A DNA stretch of 64,000 nucleotides from Dermanyssus gallinae (lineage: Eukaryota; Arthropoda; Arachnida; Mesostigmata; Dermanyssidae): NCBI GenBank assembly GCA_003439945.1, contig QVRM01002215.1, positions 1 through 64,000 on the forward strand, read 5' to 3'. Below the pieces are notes generated by a model. The model did no database searches, was not told the origin of the DNA, and saw only the letters and a list, made by a program, of their open reading frames with translations. Position 1 is the first letter of the stretch; each line of letters begins with the position of its first letter. This document shows positions 32,612-44,815 of this stretch, piece after piece. Position numbers and translations under genes: made by a program.

Positions 32612-34189
32612 CCTGCAGCTGTAGCCCAATTTCTCTTCGAATAAACTCTTGTCGGGACGACTCCAACGCATTTAAAAGTAGACAGGATAAATCCGCCAGT
32701 GTAATTTGTATGACCTCAATTTATTCTAGCACGGTAAGCAACCAACCATGTCACAGCACTTAGCCATCTCTGGGATATCAAGAGTCGAGAGTGTATATGC
32801 ATTGCCGCATGCGTTTCTTTAATTATAGTAAACCAGGTTTGGCAAAAGGGTACAGCCCCAATGCTTACAGACTTCTTCCCTCTTGCCGTTACATACTATA
32901 TACATCCCGAATGTAGCCTATGCTTGGACTTTGACTCAGTGATAAGTACAGCCTCACCGTTGATGATTTTATATATTTATACTTTGTGCAATAACGACAT
33001 AAAGAAAAAGTTACGGCTGCAAGTAAAGGCTTTGGTGAGTGCGGCGCCAATTTGCTGTTTCAGTTCAGTATTTCGCAATTTGCATAATAGTGTTTTTATT
33101 AACCACCAGTTTCCATTTACCGCTCGACCGAAGATCAACATTAGTCACGTCAACACCATTGTTTAATCGGTAAAAGCATGGGATCATGAACCTCTGGAGA
33201 CCGCACTTCCTTTAAATTCGCATCCCTACTAACGTTTCCGGAACAATGCCAGACGACACAGTTTAGTTCTCACTGGCTGGCTCCAGTTGAGTCAATAACG
33301 GTCATACGAGCAGCCGCAACAAGGTTCCGTCGTTTATATTTGAACTCAACAGTCGCCTTGAGCGTACTCAAGACTGCTTCCCTCTCGTCTCAACGGCTAT
33401 CTTATCGACATAAACAGCGACTATATGCGACGACTGATGTGCGACAGGAGTGCGCACAACGTACAAGTCAGTCCTGATCAGCACAAGACCTGGACGGGGC
33501 TGCAGCACTTGAGGATTCTCCTAAACATCGACGTCACAGGAAACAAATGGAAATGTTCAGAATATTCACACACAGATTCACCGAACCGTTACGGAACACC
33601 CCTGATATTAAGATCCTCGTAGAACAATTCATACGGCCGTTAATCAAATTTACAAATAATAATATTATGAGTGGAAGTTTGCCAAAATACTTATCTTGCT
33701 TGCTTGCAAACAACCATTCTGTACGTGTACCATTCTGTACATATGCTATTTCTACACGGCTGCTCGGTAGGCGTTGCAGGATGTCTTCTAATTATAAGGC
33801 TAACTACGTCTGTGGTATATCCGCGGCGTGAGGAGACGGTAGCGTATCAACACGCCATCGTTCCAATCTAGGGTCCGTTTGATATTAGTCAGCCAGATCC
33901 TATTCGTCGTGTTGCTGTCAAGTGCTTTCTCTAAAAGTTTTTTTTTACGCTTTTATACTGCATAATGCGGATGGTGTTCATTTTATCCACAAATTTGCGC
34001 AGTCTATGCACTAAGAGTGACAAGAATAGTAGTTCAAAGCAGAATGATAGCTGGTAGAAAACACTTTTTTCTGCAATGTAGTGATTTGTGTTGAAATGTA
34101 GTGTTGAGTTTAGTTACCATTATCTTTTAAGATGGTCAACAGCATCCCTCAGTTGCTACTGGGCAAAACATGCATATAAAGAATAATAA
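32612..34189. other. No gene recognised
   Basis: Open frames of 65-101 codons (32861-33166, 33425-33831) show no recognisable family and no clear splice context. Confidence 0.35.
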
Positions 34190-34400
34190 TAGGGGGGAGG
34201 GGGGGACATAATGCACTATCTGTTGAGACATCTGTGCTTCCTGTTTTTTTGTTCGATCTTAATCGAATAAAGTCCACTCCGATATTTGCCTTGTCTAAAT
34301 TAAAAGCCATAAAACCAATTTAGGAATGGCCGGTCCAGCTCGTGAATCCACGACCTCCCAGCTACGAGGCAATGACTTTGCCACTAAGCGACTACCTGGT
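34190..34400 (-). repeat. SINE family 2 copy
   Basis: Reverse complement has A-box-like GTCGCTTAGTGGC (34380-34392) and T-arm/B-box GGTCGTGGATTCACGAGC (34338-34355). The body matches the 20797-21012 copy. The 3' side ends in a G-rich run (34191-34206). Confidence 0.75.
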
Positions 34401-34729
34401 ATAGCTCGACTTTCGTCTGTGCTTCTTGGGGAAAGCAGAGCAAACAGGCGAGTGAAGGATAGCGAAATTAAACATATGTTGTTTGACATGGAGCTATTCA
34501 GGGACAGGTAAGACATAAGGGAAATCCCTCTGGGGCGCTGCTTTGCTTCTCGCTTCTCCACCAGTTTTTAGGGGGGGGGGGGGTATATGGGTGTCACTTC
34601 ATATTGATTGTCACAGACATGTGCGCTAGTAATTGTAAGCCGGACAAAGTGATCCTCTTTAAAAAGTTGGCCTTTCCACTTGGCGCGTCCGTAGCAAGTG
34701 TATTTATGATACACGACCTTTCTGCGTGT

Positions 34730-35165
34730 CCCTAAAGCGTCCGCCCAGAGATGAGGTTAACTATCAAGCCCCCGTGGCCTGGTCTAGTAATGCACAGGGT
34801 TGGTTTTATAACACAGTTGGCGTATGGGCGATCGAGGTCAGCGACAAAACCACCGGCACCGATAAGAGGTGAGACTGCCAGAGATACTGCGGATAGCTCT
34901 TTGACGAGCTTTTCCATTATTTCGAACGTGAACCCTGCTACGCTGTGGCGTAAAGAGAGACAGCAGTGAGCGTGGTGCATGACCTGCAGGGCAGTAACGT
35001 CTCCAGTTGGACGGCCCGGACTTTTTTCCTGTTTGGCAGATACAGTGGCCGGCATAAAAACCTGATAGATTAAGTGAGTCTGTCGGCCATGTTTCTATCA
35101 GCACTAGGATGGCTAAAGTGTCTCGGGCCGACGTTGCAAGCTGCACCAAGATAGCGCTACCCTAG
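34730..35165 (-). pseudogene. LINE endonuclease fragment (CR1/L2-like)
   Basis: Two overlapping minus-strand frames form one endonuclease domain. 35149-35060 reads LAILVLIETWPTDSLNLSGF, the (A/I)LTETWL....D..xPG(Y/F) motif of apurinic-like endonucleases with its catalytic Glu. After a frameshift, 35055-34840 reads FEIMEKLVKELSAVSLAV and PLIGAGGFVADLDRPYAN, where families have (L/I)(V/L)(A/G)GDFNAD: the Asp-Phe-Asn is altered to Gly-Phe-Val. The domain nicks the target DNA for priming. The C-terminal SDH motif is missing. Confidence 0.6.
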
Positions 35166-35548
35166 TTTGTAACCCTAGTGGACTATACTTAGCAATGCCC
35201 GCACTTTTTTGCCTGTCCTCTCGTCATCAACCGATTCGAAAATTAACTGCGTTTGCGAAAGCACCCGCACGTCTAATATTAATTACTAATTTAATTGGTT
35301 TCCCGTTTCCAATCCCGGATTTTTTTTTTCATTCTGATAAAACAGCAAGAAGAATCTACAAAAAAAGAAGAAACTTGGTTTGTTTTACTGTTTGGTTTTC
35401 GGAAGATAAGGGTTTCACGCATTTCGGTATTTCCTATTACTGTATTTTTTCAGGTATTAACGCTAACTTCACAGATGATTTTGCAATCGAATGCAACCGT
35501 CAAATGTAATATACGAATTGTGAATGCTTTTACTTAGACGATAAATCT
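35166..35548. other. No gene recognised
   Basis: A 104-codon frame (35195-35509) has no recognisable domain. Confidence 0.35.
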
Positions 35549-35607
35549 CAGACTAAGAAACCCCTCAGTAATCCAGCAATGTGATTACCGAGGGGTTTCT
35601 TAGTCTG
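35549..35607. ncRNA. Near-perfect 59-nt hairpin (candidate pre-miRNA or mini inverted repeat)
   Basis: Arm 35549-35573 (CAGACTAAGAAACCCCTCAG...) pairs with 35583-35607 across 25 bp with one wobble, and a 9-nt loop (CAGCAATGT). One further base pair extends it. It is isolated in otherwise unique DNA, with no A/T-rich TSD obvious. Confidence 0.4.
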
Positions 35608-36985
35608 ATCTCTCGTTGCAATATCATGGCTAGGGATTGGAAGCACTTTAAGCTCTATGACTCGTTAGGTAGTAAGTGTCGCGATTTTATGGTGTACTTG
35701 CCACAGGTAAGCCCTTGTTAGTATAATTTGGTTACATGTGATGAAGTGTGACTGTTTTACACTTACATACGTTGAAAAGTAACGTTGGTTATCATTGATA
35801 TTAGTCAACGGCTGAAGAAGCTTTGCGCAGAAATGGTAAGCGACGCAAGCACTTGAAAGCCTATGCTGCGCTTTCGGTATATTATCAGAAAAATTATCTA
35901 TGTTGGACTTTGAAACCAAAATGGACTCTCTTTTCCTACTTCCAGATAGTTTAGTGAGACTCGAGAACTGAGACTCTCTATATATACTTGTATTTGCGGG
36001 ACTTTAGTGGGTAGGTTGTGAGGGCACGCATGCGTTACGGGAAATATTTGTTCTCTTATCACAGGTGCGTTTTTGTGCCGCTTGAGCTTCTGCGTACACA
36101 GCTAAGAGAAAACACTGCATCATGGTTGTTTTAAATACTAGGTTTGCAACGTTAAATTAGCCTACCTAGGTTATTCTATGCACAAATATAGCAACTGTCT
36201 ATATATTAATAGAGCTGGTTCCAGTTGCTTGAGGGGATTCAGTGCGCAGAGATGCGCACGGAATACGCGCAGGCGTTGTGTCAAACTCGTTCTATTATAT
36301 ACGTACATGCAGTAATCCATCTAAAATAACTTGCGGTACTTCTTGTTGTGAAAATCGGCGTAAAAGTAGAAGGAAAGTTTCAGTTGTGGTCATTTAGTTG
36401 AATGGGCTGTGTTGACGTGGTTGAGGTCTCATAGCAACTCTTGGTAAAGACGATGACGGCAATGATGAGCAGGGGGCGTTGGAGTTCCCGACCAACAGGC
36501 CGATCATGGGCAATCCGTAGAATCGGCCCTCATCGAGAAACCTGGAAGGCGAGGATGCCTCTTTCCCAGCTAAGATAACTGCCGGATGCTGAAGTCATTA
36601 GCGGCAGCGGTGTTGGTGGTAGTAGTAGTGCATCGATTGCTGAGACCAGACCGATATCCTGGCAAATAACGTTTGATGGCTAAATGTCATTAGGTAAACG
36701 TTATCTAATGCCGATACATCGTTACCTTTTTAGATAAGGGATTATTTGCCTGAAGTTAGCCGTATTTTTGTTGGACCGTTTGGTGCTCTCGACGTCCTAG
36801 GTTTTACCTAAGCACCTGCTGTGTGAGTGTGCTGAGAGCAATAGCATAAAAAATGACTTCTTTTGTGGGCCCACAGAATTCGTCTTTGATTGCTTGTATT
36901 TGCTAAAAGGTGAATAGCGACGTTCCAAGCGACGATAAATAACCCGCACAGCTTAGGTCACATTGTCCTTATTGCGGACGAAAAC
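35608..36985. other. No gene recognised
   Basis: AT-leaning DNA; GGTGGTAGTAGTAG triplets near 36610. No coding or transposon motif. Confidence 0.4.
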
Positions 36986-37258
36986 TAGTAGGACATATGT
37001 ATATATATATGTGTGTATATATATATATATATACACACAGAGATATATATATATAGATATAGAGTAGATATATATAGATATAGAGATAGAGATATATATA
37101 TATATACATAATACATATATATATATAGATTATATATATATATATATATATATCTATACATATATATATAATATATATATATATATATACACACACATAT
37201 CTATATATATATAATATATATATACATCTATATTATATATTATATATATATATATATC
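36986..37258. repeat. Long compound TA/GATA-type cryptic microsatellite
   Basis: About 270 bp made almost wholly of TA runs interrupted by GTGTGTA, ACACA, AGATA and ATC units. Frames across it translate to Tyr-Ile repeats and are not genes. Confidence 0.95.
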
Positions 37259-38350
37259 ATACCAAAGGAGTCGACTTAATGACATTGCCGCATAATACGC
37301 GTTAAGTGTAGCTTGAGGTGGCCGGAGATAGCATTCAGTAGGCAAGCCATTAATTACGACATGTACGTACAAACTGGCCATTTGCGGGCCCATCTTGTCC
37401 GCGTCGGACGATAGGATTGCTTTAATAATGGCCCTCACTAGGGGTGGGGTCATCTTTTGGATAACTTAAGCCCCAGTGTTGCATGTTGCAACACAGACAC
37501 GCTATAGTGAACATATTCGGCTTATTCGAATGGTCCGTCCAGATTGTTTGAGAAAGCAGATACCGCAAATTAAAGATATACATACTTGTTTCATACGAGT
37601 TGCTAGCTTAAAATGTGTATGTCGTGAGTTTATACATTTTGTGGACTGGTATATTGTGTAAATTGCATTGTATCGGTTCTCTAAGTGTATGGCGGATAGG
37701 AGCGCACTCTGTTCAGGACAGTCGCAGTCTCGATAATCTCAAACGAAGAACTCATAAAGACTGGCTTTACTTTTGCAGTCTAGTGCCGTCATTGATTCGA
37801 ACGCTATGGAAGCTTGTGTATATATACGCAGATATAACTGACAAAATGTGCGATAAAAAAATTCCCCGGAGGCAAATAATTGTGCCTCCGGGAACTAGTC
37901 CTACTTACTATCGCTCGGAAGTGGCCAGCAGAAGTTTTATGGCCAGTGGGACGAGGTCGAACTCGAGCTAGGCTGCTAAATGAGGGTGATACTATGAGTA
38001 ATCCTATTTGGCATTTCATCTAGGTAATGTGTTCAGCATAGTAGCGTAGGTGGCCTGCTGCACGTTAGGAAAGCTATCCCAAAACATGACACTCACAAGG
38101 CTCCTCGACTGTTTTCCACCCTCTGCGCATGTCCAAATTGTAAATTTTTAACCAATTAAACCTACAGCTTATGTATCAAGTATTGCTAGATGAGCTGTCG
38201 CAGTGTAGTCCCCAGACTTCGTCTCTATATAATCTACATGTAAGGCAATGCACCTGTGCTCAATCATTTCTATTTTTCCTGCAATTTTTAAAATTGTTCG
38301 CATCTACTAGAACAGTTTTTCTAGTATCGCAATATGTAATGATTTTTTAC

Positions 38351-38352
<2 letters not shown>
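37259..38352. other. No gene recognised; small hairpin at 37865-37892
   Basis: Contains a 10-bp perfect stem CCCGGAGGCA/TGCCTCCGGG with an 8-nt loop (37865-37892). The 99-codon minus frame at 37154-37453 starts inside the microsatellite and is unrecognised. Confidence 0.4.

Positions 38353-38387
<35 letters not shown>
38353..38387. repeat. (TA)n microsatellite
   Basis: About 17 TA units. Confidence 0.95.
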
Positions 38388-38390
<3 letters not shown>

Positions 38391-38736
38391 GGGCCTGTAT
38401 TTATATGTTCTGTTGCCGGTTTGTACACGTTGAGTATCTAGTGTGGGCAATATAATACTGTGGGTTTTAACTTAATCAAGGCAGATGGGCGTGTCTTTCA
38501 CCTTTGCTTGAAAATGTTATGTATGTTCGAAAAAGAAACGTTCTTGGTTTGGTCTGCGGACACTTACCTGCAGGCCGCGACATAAAATGGGTTGGTATGA
38601 GTGATTGGTAACTATTTAGATCTAGTCTAGTTGGCTTTTTTAGCGCATCGACCTAAATCGTAGTCGACTGAAACGGTAATAGAACAACATTAGGTAGTTT
38701 AAATTCAGGATTTGTATTTGTACTGAGTTATATATA

Positions 38737-39765
38737 CAGAATGTTATTAATATTTCTCGAAGAAAATCGGTAATTTGCATTGTATAGCTGGTTAAAACAA
38801 ATGTTTTTCAATGGAACATGGTCTCTTAGAAGTCTCGTTTCGGAGTCAGAGTTCAATGACTACATTTTGTGACACTAGTGTTTTTGCCCGATATAGGAGC
38901 ATAAAATGTGCTGTTGCGATACAACTAGTTCTCCTACACAAACTAAGCATATTGTCGGGCACAAAAAACTAAGCACATTGTCGGGTTCGTGAGAAAATTG
39001 TGCTTCTTGCGAAGAACATATAACGCTGAGCAGAAAACGCGACATAGTCGTTTAGAAGAGGATTTGCAGAAATAAAGTATTTTTTAGCTAGCACCCCAAA
39101 TAACTTAGAATCACAACTCTACGACTCCATACAGCGCCCAAAGCTAACACATTCAGATGCAAATTTGCATTTCATGACGATCATTTTGGTACCAAATACA
39201 TGGTGATTGCAAAGTAATCGAGATTGAGTGCACGCACAAATTATCTACTCCATGAGATAAATCACTCTAGATCATTTATGCATGCGCCCAATCTCCACAT
39301 GTCCTCGGAGAAATCGTAATTATTCCGCAACCACGTCCCGCATTGATATAGGTCTGATACCAAAATGATATACCATAAAATGCGCATTTGCCTGAATTTG
39401 TCCGCTGTGAATGGTCGTAGGGTTATGGTTTTGAAGTGTTGGGCGTGAAGGCTGAAAAGAGAACTTAATTTTTGCGAATTCTCTTCTAAACGACTATGTC
39501 GCACTTTCTGCGCAGCATTGTGTGCTCATCGGAATTTTCTCACGAATACCACGATGTGCCTAGTTTTCATATAGGAAAACTAGTTGTCTCGTAACACCAC
39601 ATTTTATGCTCTTATGTCGGGCGAACACAATAGTGGTCACAAATTGTGTATTTTAACTCTCACTACGAAATAAAGCTTCTTAGAGACCAAGCCCCATGGA
39701 AAAATGTTTGCTTTAACGAGCTCTACAATTCTTATTACTGATTTTGAGAAATTTCTTAACACCCT
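38737..39765. mobile_element. Long-TIR element, copy C (internally deleted)
   Basis: The left end CAGAATGTTATTAATATT (38737) and the right end CTTAACACCCT (39765) are inverted relatives of copy A's termini. The arms share, in inverted order, TGTGACACTA...GCATAAAATGTG, GATACAACTAGTT and GTCGTTTAGAAGAG (about 300 bp per arm). Nothing of the transposase remains between 39060 and 39470. A 25-bp internal duplication (AACTAAGCATATTGTCGGGC) occurs at 38941-38990. TA/TATATA flanks both ends. It is about 1.03 kb, a MITE-like derivative. Confidence 0.8.
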
Positions 39766-39770
39766 ATATA

Positions 39771-41360
39771 TATATAACAGCCATTAGTGGCAGCACGGTG
39801 GTTAGGCGCTAGTCACTCCCAGCAAACATACTTATGTGTATAGAAAATGATTAAGCAGGTCCTAAGGTACCAGTAGGTGAGCGGCAGTGTGACGTAGACA
39901 GGACGCACGATCGAGGTCAACTGCTGTAGTTGGCCAGTCATGTAGGGCCTGTACTCCCTGTTGACGGGTCTGCACCTTGGTTGTGTCATCGGTATTATTG
40001 TTACTACTAATCGTACTTCTCCTCGTGTCCCATCCTAAACTAGACGGAGTTGAAGCGGTTGTCGCAAAATTATATTATTGTCTTTATTCATCCTAATATA
40101 TGGAAATACACGCGAACATGCAAAACATGATTGTATTTCAGAGATTCAACGAGCATGAGCAATGAAGACAGTATCAGCCGTGGTGGCGCCAACCACAGCA
40201 GCAACAATCTGTGGCTGAACGTGTTCGTCGTTTTTCATTTTCTAACATTATCCGAACCGGCATAAACTCATACAAGCTAAGTAAACGTCGACACAGAGTT
40301 GCGCGACGTAGCCTATATAGTAGCTGTCTTTACTCGTAGCTGAAACGTAATAACAAACATTGCCCAGAAACCCTCGTCTGTTTAAAACTCACATAGGTTG
40401 GACTAGTATTGTTTTGTGTGGGCAACAACATAGAGAGCATAGTATAATTCGAATTCAACACTTACGCCTTGCTAAGCATAGCGCTGCGCCGAAAATGAAT
40501 AATAGATTGATTAGAACTCTGCTTCAGCGGCTTGCTAAGGTGAGGGCATTTTGAGGTATTTGTACAGCAGCAAGATACCAACCGAATAAACAGGCGGCGC
40601 TATTTCTTGCAGCATGCACCGCTTACTGTTTGCTTACAATTATAAATTACACTGAATAGAAGATGCTCTGGATAGGAAGTCGTCTAATAACGCAGGGCTG
40701 CACGAGATATATGTCTGAGGCCTCATTCAACGATGTTGGTGCTCATTAAAGGCCTTCATACAAATCCATTCTCATGTTGTTGAACCTTGTAACCGCAATT
40801 ACTGGTGAAAACAACAAAATACGGCAGAAAATGATTACTTGACTCGTATAAGAGATGTAAAGTTTTCGTACGTGAAGTGTGACCTGAGCATACAGACTGG
40901 AATTGTCATAGCGAGCAGAAGTCCGAAACGTAAGCAAAATGTTAGGCAAGCAGCTATGCTCCACGACCAACAACAAGAGGAAGATTTTTAATGATCAGCG
41001 TTTCGTCGACAACTTTGTCCGTGATATAATCTCATGAAGTGCTGGCTTCTTCACGACATCTTGACGACAGCCAGCGAGCGCTGGCCGGTAGTCGAGTGGT
41101 TGTCCTGTCGTGCGATAATAAATAACCTGTATGAGGGTGCTTATCATGAAACGAGCCCTTGTCTAAGTAACTGGGAAAACGCCCTTTTATTACGGCAAGC
41201 TGTATCGCATGCGGGAAATCTTAAACACAGTTGTTACGTTTATAGGGGCTATTACTGGCCTCCGCTTCCATTCCTTCGCCTTAGCTAAACAGGCTGCGGG
41301 TGCATCCAACTCCACTAAAGCAGAAAATACGTCACTTATGAACCACCTCACTTCTATAAC
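39771..41360. other. No gene recognised
   Basis: GGCAGCACGGTGGTTAGGCG at about 39789 recalls a tRNA A box but no B box follows at normal distance. Remaining sequence is unassigned. Confidence 0.35.
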
Positions 41361-41362
41361 AT

Positions 41363-41363
41363 G

Positions 41364-41421
<58 letters not shown>
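41363..41421. repeat. (TA)n microsatellite
   Basis: About 29 uninterrupted TA units. Confidence 0.95.
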
Positions 41422-41424
<3 letters not shown>

Positions 41425-42590
41425 AGTTTATCAATTATTTTCCTGAGCAACCGCCTGATACATATAGCAGCAGAACAGTCGCTTAGAATTTCCTCCGATA
41501 GCTCGTCCGTTCCTCCTCCTTCTATTGAGGTCAGTATTGCTATGGAGTTCCATTGTTGGATAGATGTCCGCTGCAGGAAATAGTGGCCTCTCGGACGATC
41601 GTGACTCTCCCTTTATATCCGTTTTGCCAGTTTCGATAAAATATATATCAGCTCCCGTGCAATGTTAGAAGAACTGCCTCGAACTAGGAACGAAAGACGG
41701 GATACTTAAGCCCTTTTCTGGCTTCAGTTTTAGTCGCAGCCACACTACCCTACGAGCCGTGAGGATCACCTCAGAAGCGCAGACTCTGCAAGATGTAGCG
41801 CTTGTGCAGAAACCCTGCCGAGTCTCTCCCGCATATAAGAAAGTGGGTTCCTACAGGCAGAGCTACCCACTGACCCCCTGATTGCACACTCATACTATTT
41901 CTTCTCAGATTAGACGCTACATTCTTGATGATCACTCCAACTCTGGTAAGAAACAAACATTATTGCACTCTACACTGGATGGCCAGTCCCTTGAACGACA
42001 CACTGGAGTGCCCTCTTTGATAAAAAAAAAAAAGCTGCTAAACACGGCTTCTTGATCAACTACGGCCTTAGCTTGATCAGCTGCGGCCAGATACCCATGT
42101 TTGCTAGGGGCGCTCTGGGCTTCCTCTTTCCAATGAGGCTTAGACTCTTGCCTATGCTGATAGCGTAGTTTTACTCGTGATGGCTCTCCAGCTTAGGAGG
42201 CGAAGGCTTTATCCGCCACAGACCGGAAGAAGAACTGACCTATTGCGCTTTTTTGTTTTTTAAAGACTAACTAGAAACCTCGGTTCGTGCACGCGGAAGC
42301 CACCGCACAAAACTCGTCTGCAAGTGTGGGCCGGTATTGTGGGGCTTCAACAAAATACCAGTTTGTTCTAATCAAGATTGAAAATGTGGTTTTCTCAAAT
42401 CTGAACAAGCATCCGGTGAGGACCTGAGTCATGTAGAACGTCCAATCGCCACCCGGCCGGTACACCCAGGCCTTGACGTCCAGGAGCGGAGTCCATACCC
42501 GGTACCCGGGCGCTCCGTCTTGAATGGCGTCCTGTCAAATATCGATTTTTTTATTTGTTTTTAAATTTGAAAAAATATTTAGGAGCTACT
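41422..42590. other. No gene recognised
   Basis: Unassigned DNA. An A run lies at 42022-42033. Confidence 0.35.
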
Positions 42591-42594
42591 AAAC

Positions 42595-43210
42595 GCTAGA
42601 AGTAAGACTCGTCGTATGCCAGGTCCATAGAAGAGATATTATAGGATCGAGCCCTGGGGAACCCGGGCCGTCATGCCAAACTCGGGGTCCTCGCTGAAAA
42701 TGGGCCCCCCGCTCAGGTAGGACAAAATTGCGCGCGCAGGCAGGCCGAGACTCTCTTCTTGAGTAGCGTATCCAAGACTACCTTCCAGGGCAACTAGACA
42801 GCTTGGCCTATAAGAGTTAATCAATTTCGGAATAAGTACTAGATTAGCTTTCTTTCAAGCCAGGGGGAGGCTGCTGCTGCTGCGAAGTATTTGTGTGGCT
42901 TTATTAGCCACCACATCCGGGAGATTCGTAAAGAGCACTTTTGTGACCGCGACCGTATTGCCATCAGGATCTAGTGCCCTAACGGTCTTCAATCTTTCCC
43001 CCGCAGCGAGCACCTTCGCCAAAGTTACCCCTAGGATATAATCATTGGCTCCCATTTTATGCAGTGTCCTGTCAAATGGAGGATGTTGGGAGAAGAGCTT
43101 GCTTATTACTCGGAGATGTTTATCAGAGGATTTGTTTTATTTCTGACTCCTTTAAGCTCTGATTTCCCTCCAGCACCGATATTTGATCTTCGCTATAATA
43201 ATTTAATGGC
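42595..43210 (-). pseudogene. R1/I-type RT fragment, distal tandem copy
   Basis: The minus strand reads GANDYILGVTLAKVLAAGERL, then LDPDGN (the PGPDG(I/V) position), then after a stop KKANLVLIPK, SYRPSCL, and after a deletion ARAILSYLSGG and VPQGSIL (RT motif B). These are the ordered RT blocks W..A.LVLIPKPGKP..SYRPICLL and G.PQGSVLGP. Internal stops show it is dead. It aligns with 43670-44270, the same segment repeated in direct orientation about 1.06 kb away. Confidence 0.7.
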
Positions 43211-43319
43211 CTTTATTTGCGTTATTTTTCCTGGGTTTTCCCACAAACGGCTTTGCTTGTTTGCTTTCAAGTCCATCCAAAACAAGGACACACGGGGGCT
43301 GCGAATAGAAGTATGGACT

Positions 43320-44480
43320 CAGCCACCGACATAATATGGCATTTTCTCGACTCCCGTAGGCCGTAGTTGTTTAGCATCAGCTGGACTATCTTGTGCCAGA
43401 TTTTAGTAGCCTTTTCTGCTGTGAGACGTGTTTAGAATATGCCTTGCAGTCCCCTGTGCATGCGCATTGCAAGATAACGGCGGTATTGACAGCCTTAATC
43501 TTTAGACCATCTAGAATTAGTTTCAAGAGAGGGCACTTTATTAGCCCATTTAGGTGGATTTCCTCGCTCTTATTTGATGCCAGTGTCAGGCCAACCCCCA
43601 TCATTCAGCCAGCAAGGTCGTCTGCGTATGCTAGCAGTTCAGTGCTTTCTGGAAAGTCCTTTAAACGCAAGACGTCGTCGTATGCCAGGTCCATAGAAGG
43701 GGTCATATGATCGAGACCTGGGGACCCCTGGCCGTCATGCCAAACTCGGACTCCTCGCTGACTATAAGCCTCCCGCTCAGGTAGGACAACATTGCGCGGG
43801 TAGACAGGGCGGGACTCTCTTCTTGAGTAGTGTATCCAAAACTACCTTCCAGGGCAACTAGGCAGCTTGGCCTTTAATGGTTAATCCCGTTTGGAATAAG
43901 TAGCTCAGTTTTCTTCCAAGCCAGGGGGTGTTGCTGCGGAATATTCGGTGGCCTCGTTAGCCACCGCATCCGGGAGCTTTGTAAAGAGCACTTTTGTGGC
44001 CGAGACCGTACTGCCATCAGGGCCTAGTGCCCTAACTTCAAGGTCTTCAATCTTTCCCCCGCAGCGAGCAGCTTCGCCAAAGTTTCTTCTAGGATATAAT
44101 AATTGGCTCCAACTTCATACAGTATCCTGTCAAATGGAGGATGTTGGAAGAAGAGCTTGTTTATTACTCGGAGATGTTCATCAGAGGAAAGATTTTTTTA
44201 TTTCTGATTTCTGCTTAAGCTCTGATCTCCCTCCAGCACTGATCCTTTCTCTCCGCTATGGTTTTACGCAGGAAAGCCCTAAGGCGCTTAACCTCACAGT
44301 AAAGTTGTATGACACAAGCATCATCCGTGTTACTACATCTTGCCCTGGTGGCTTTTCTTCTGGCCCAGGTGCAGCGTTTACGGGCTAACGCAATTTGCTC
44401 GTTCCACCACTAATTTAGTGAGGCAGACCGGTAGCGCATGGAATGTGCGCAGTCATCGTATGGCCCGCAGAAAACGTTTT
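43320..44480 (-). pseudogene. R1/I-type RT, proximal tandem copy with YADD
   Basis: In minus-strand order: 44450-44260 carries the linker before RT (TNWWNEQIALARKRCTWARR), 44200-43950 VINKLFFQHPPFDRIL and the PGPDG-like block, 43870-43720 the same deleted motif-B region as the distal copy, then DLAYDDVLRL and LLAYADDLAG (about 43620-43650). YADD is RT catalytic motif C. After a stop follow GVGLTLASNKSEEIHLNG and GLKIKAVNTAV, the thumb. Frameshifts and stops are frequent. The distal copy lacks the YADD part, so the two copies are a partial tandem duplication or two nested insertions. Confidence 0.75.
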
Positions 44481-44734
44481 GCAATTTTGTAGGCGCTCTC
44501 CCTCTTAAGTACAGATTCTTGTCAGCTTGATCCGTAGCTTTTTGATATGTTGTGGCTTCCACCTCGATGTCCTAATTTTTAAATCGGAGATGATGTTAGG
44601 GCAATGGTTTTGCCGACGTCATATTCAGCTGCTATCTGGCTCGTCATGTAGCTACATATAGGCCCCGTCACGTGCAGCGCTTTATTCTTTTCCTGGAGCT
44701 CTATTGCTCTTGATACCGCTTTGAAATAAATTTA

Positions 44735-44815
44735 AAAAAATAAAACATTTCCAGGATTTAAACCTGGGAAGCTGCTTAATTGCTGCGATCCAATTTGCCT
44801 AAACACGGATGTGAT
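44735..44815 (-). repeat. tRNA-like SINE head fragment
   Basis: Reverse complement has a perfect T-arm: CCAGG, loop TTTAAAT, CCTGG (44751-44767), preceded 30-45 bp upstream by TTTAGGCAAATTGG (A-box-like), and followed by AT-rich tail. It belongs to a tRNA-derived SINE different from families 1 and 2, or to an old tRNA pseudogene. Confidence 0.45.

Noticed and set aside
34766..34880. GTGGCCTGGTCTAG and CGATCGAGGTCAG look like A and B boxes of a plus-strand SINE
   Set aside because: The same bases encode the minus-strand LINE endonuclease block ADLDRPYAN; the boxes are best explained as chance within that coding remnant.
37154..37453. 99-codon minus-strand frame
   Set aside because: Much of it is Tyr/Ile encoded by TA repeats; no domain in the remainder.
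39789..39930. Possible SINE head (CACGGTGGTTAGGCG)
   Set aside because: The only B-box-like sequence is over 100 bp away and there is no second copy in the window.
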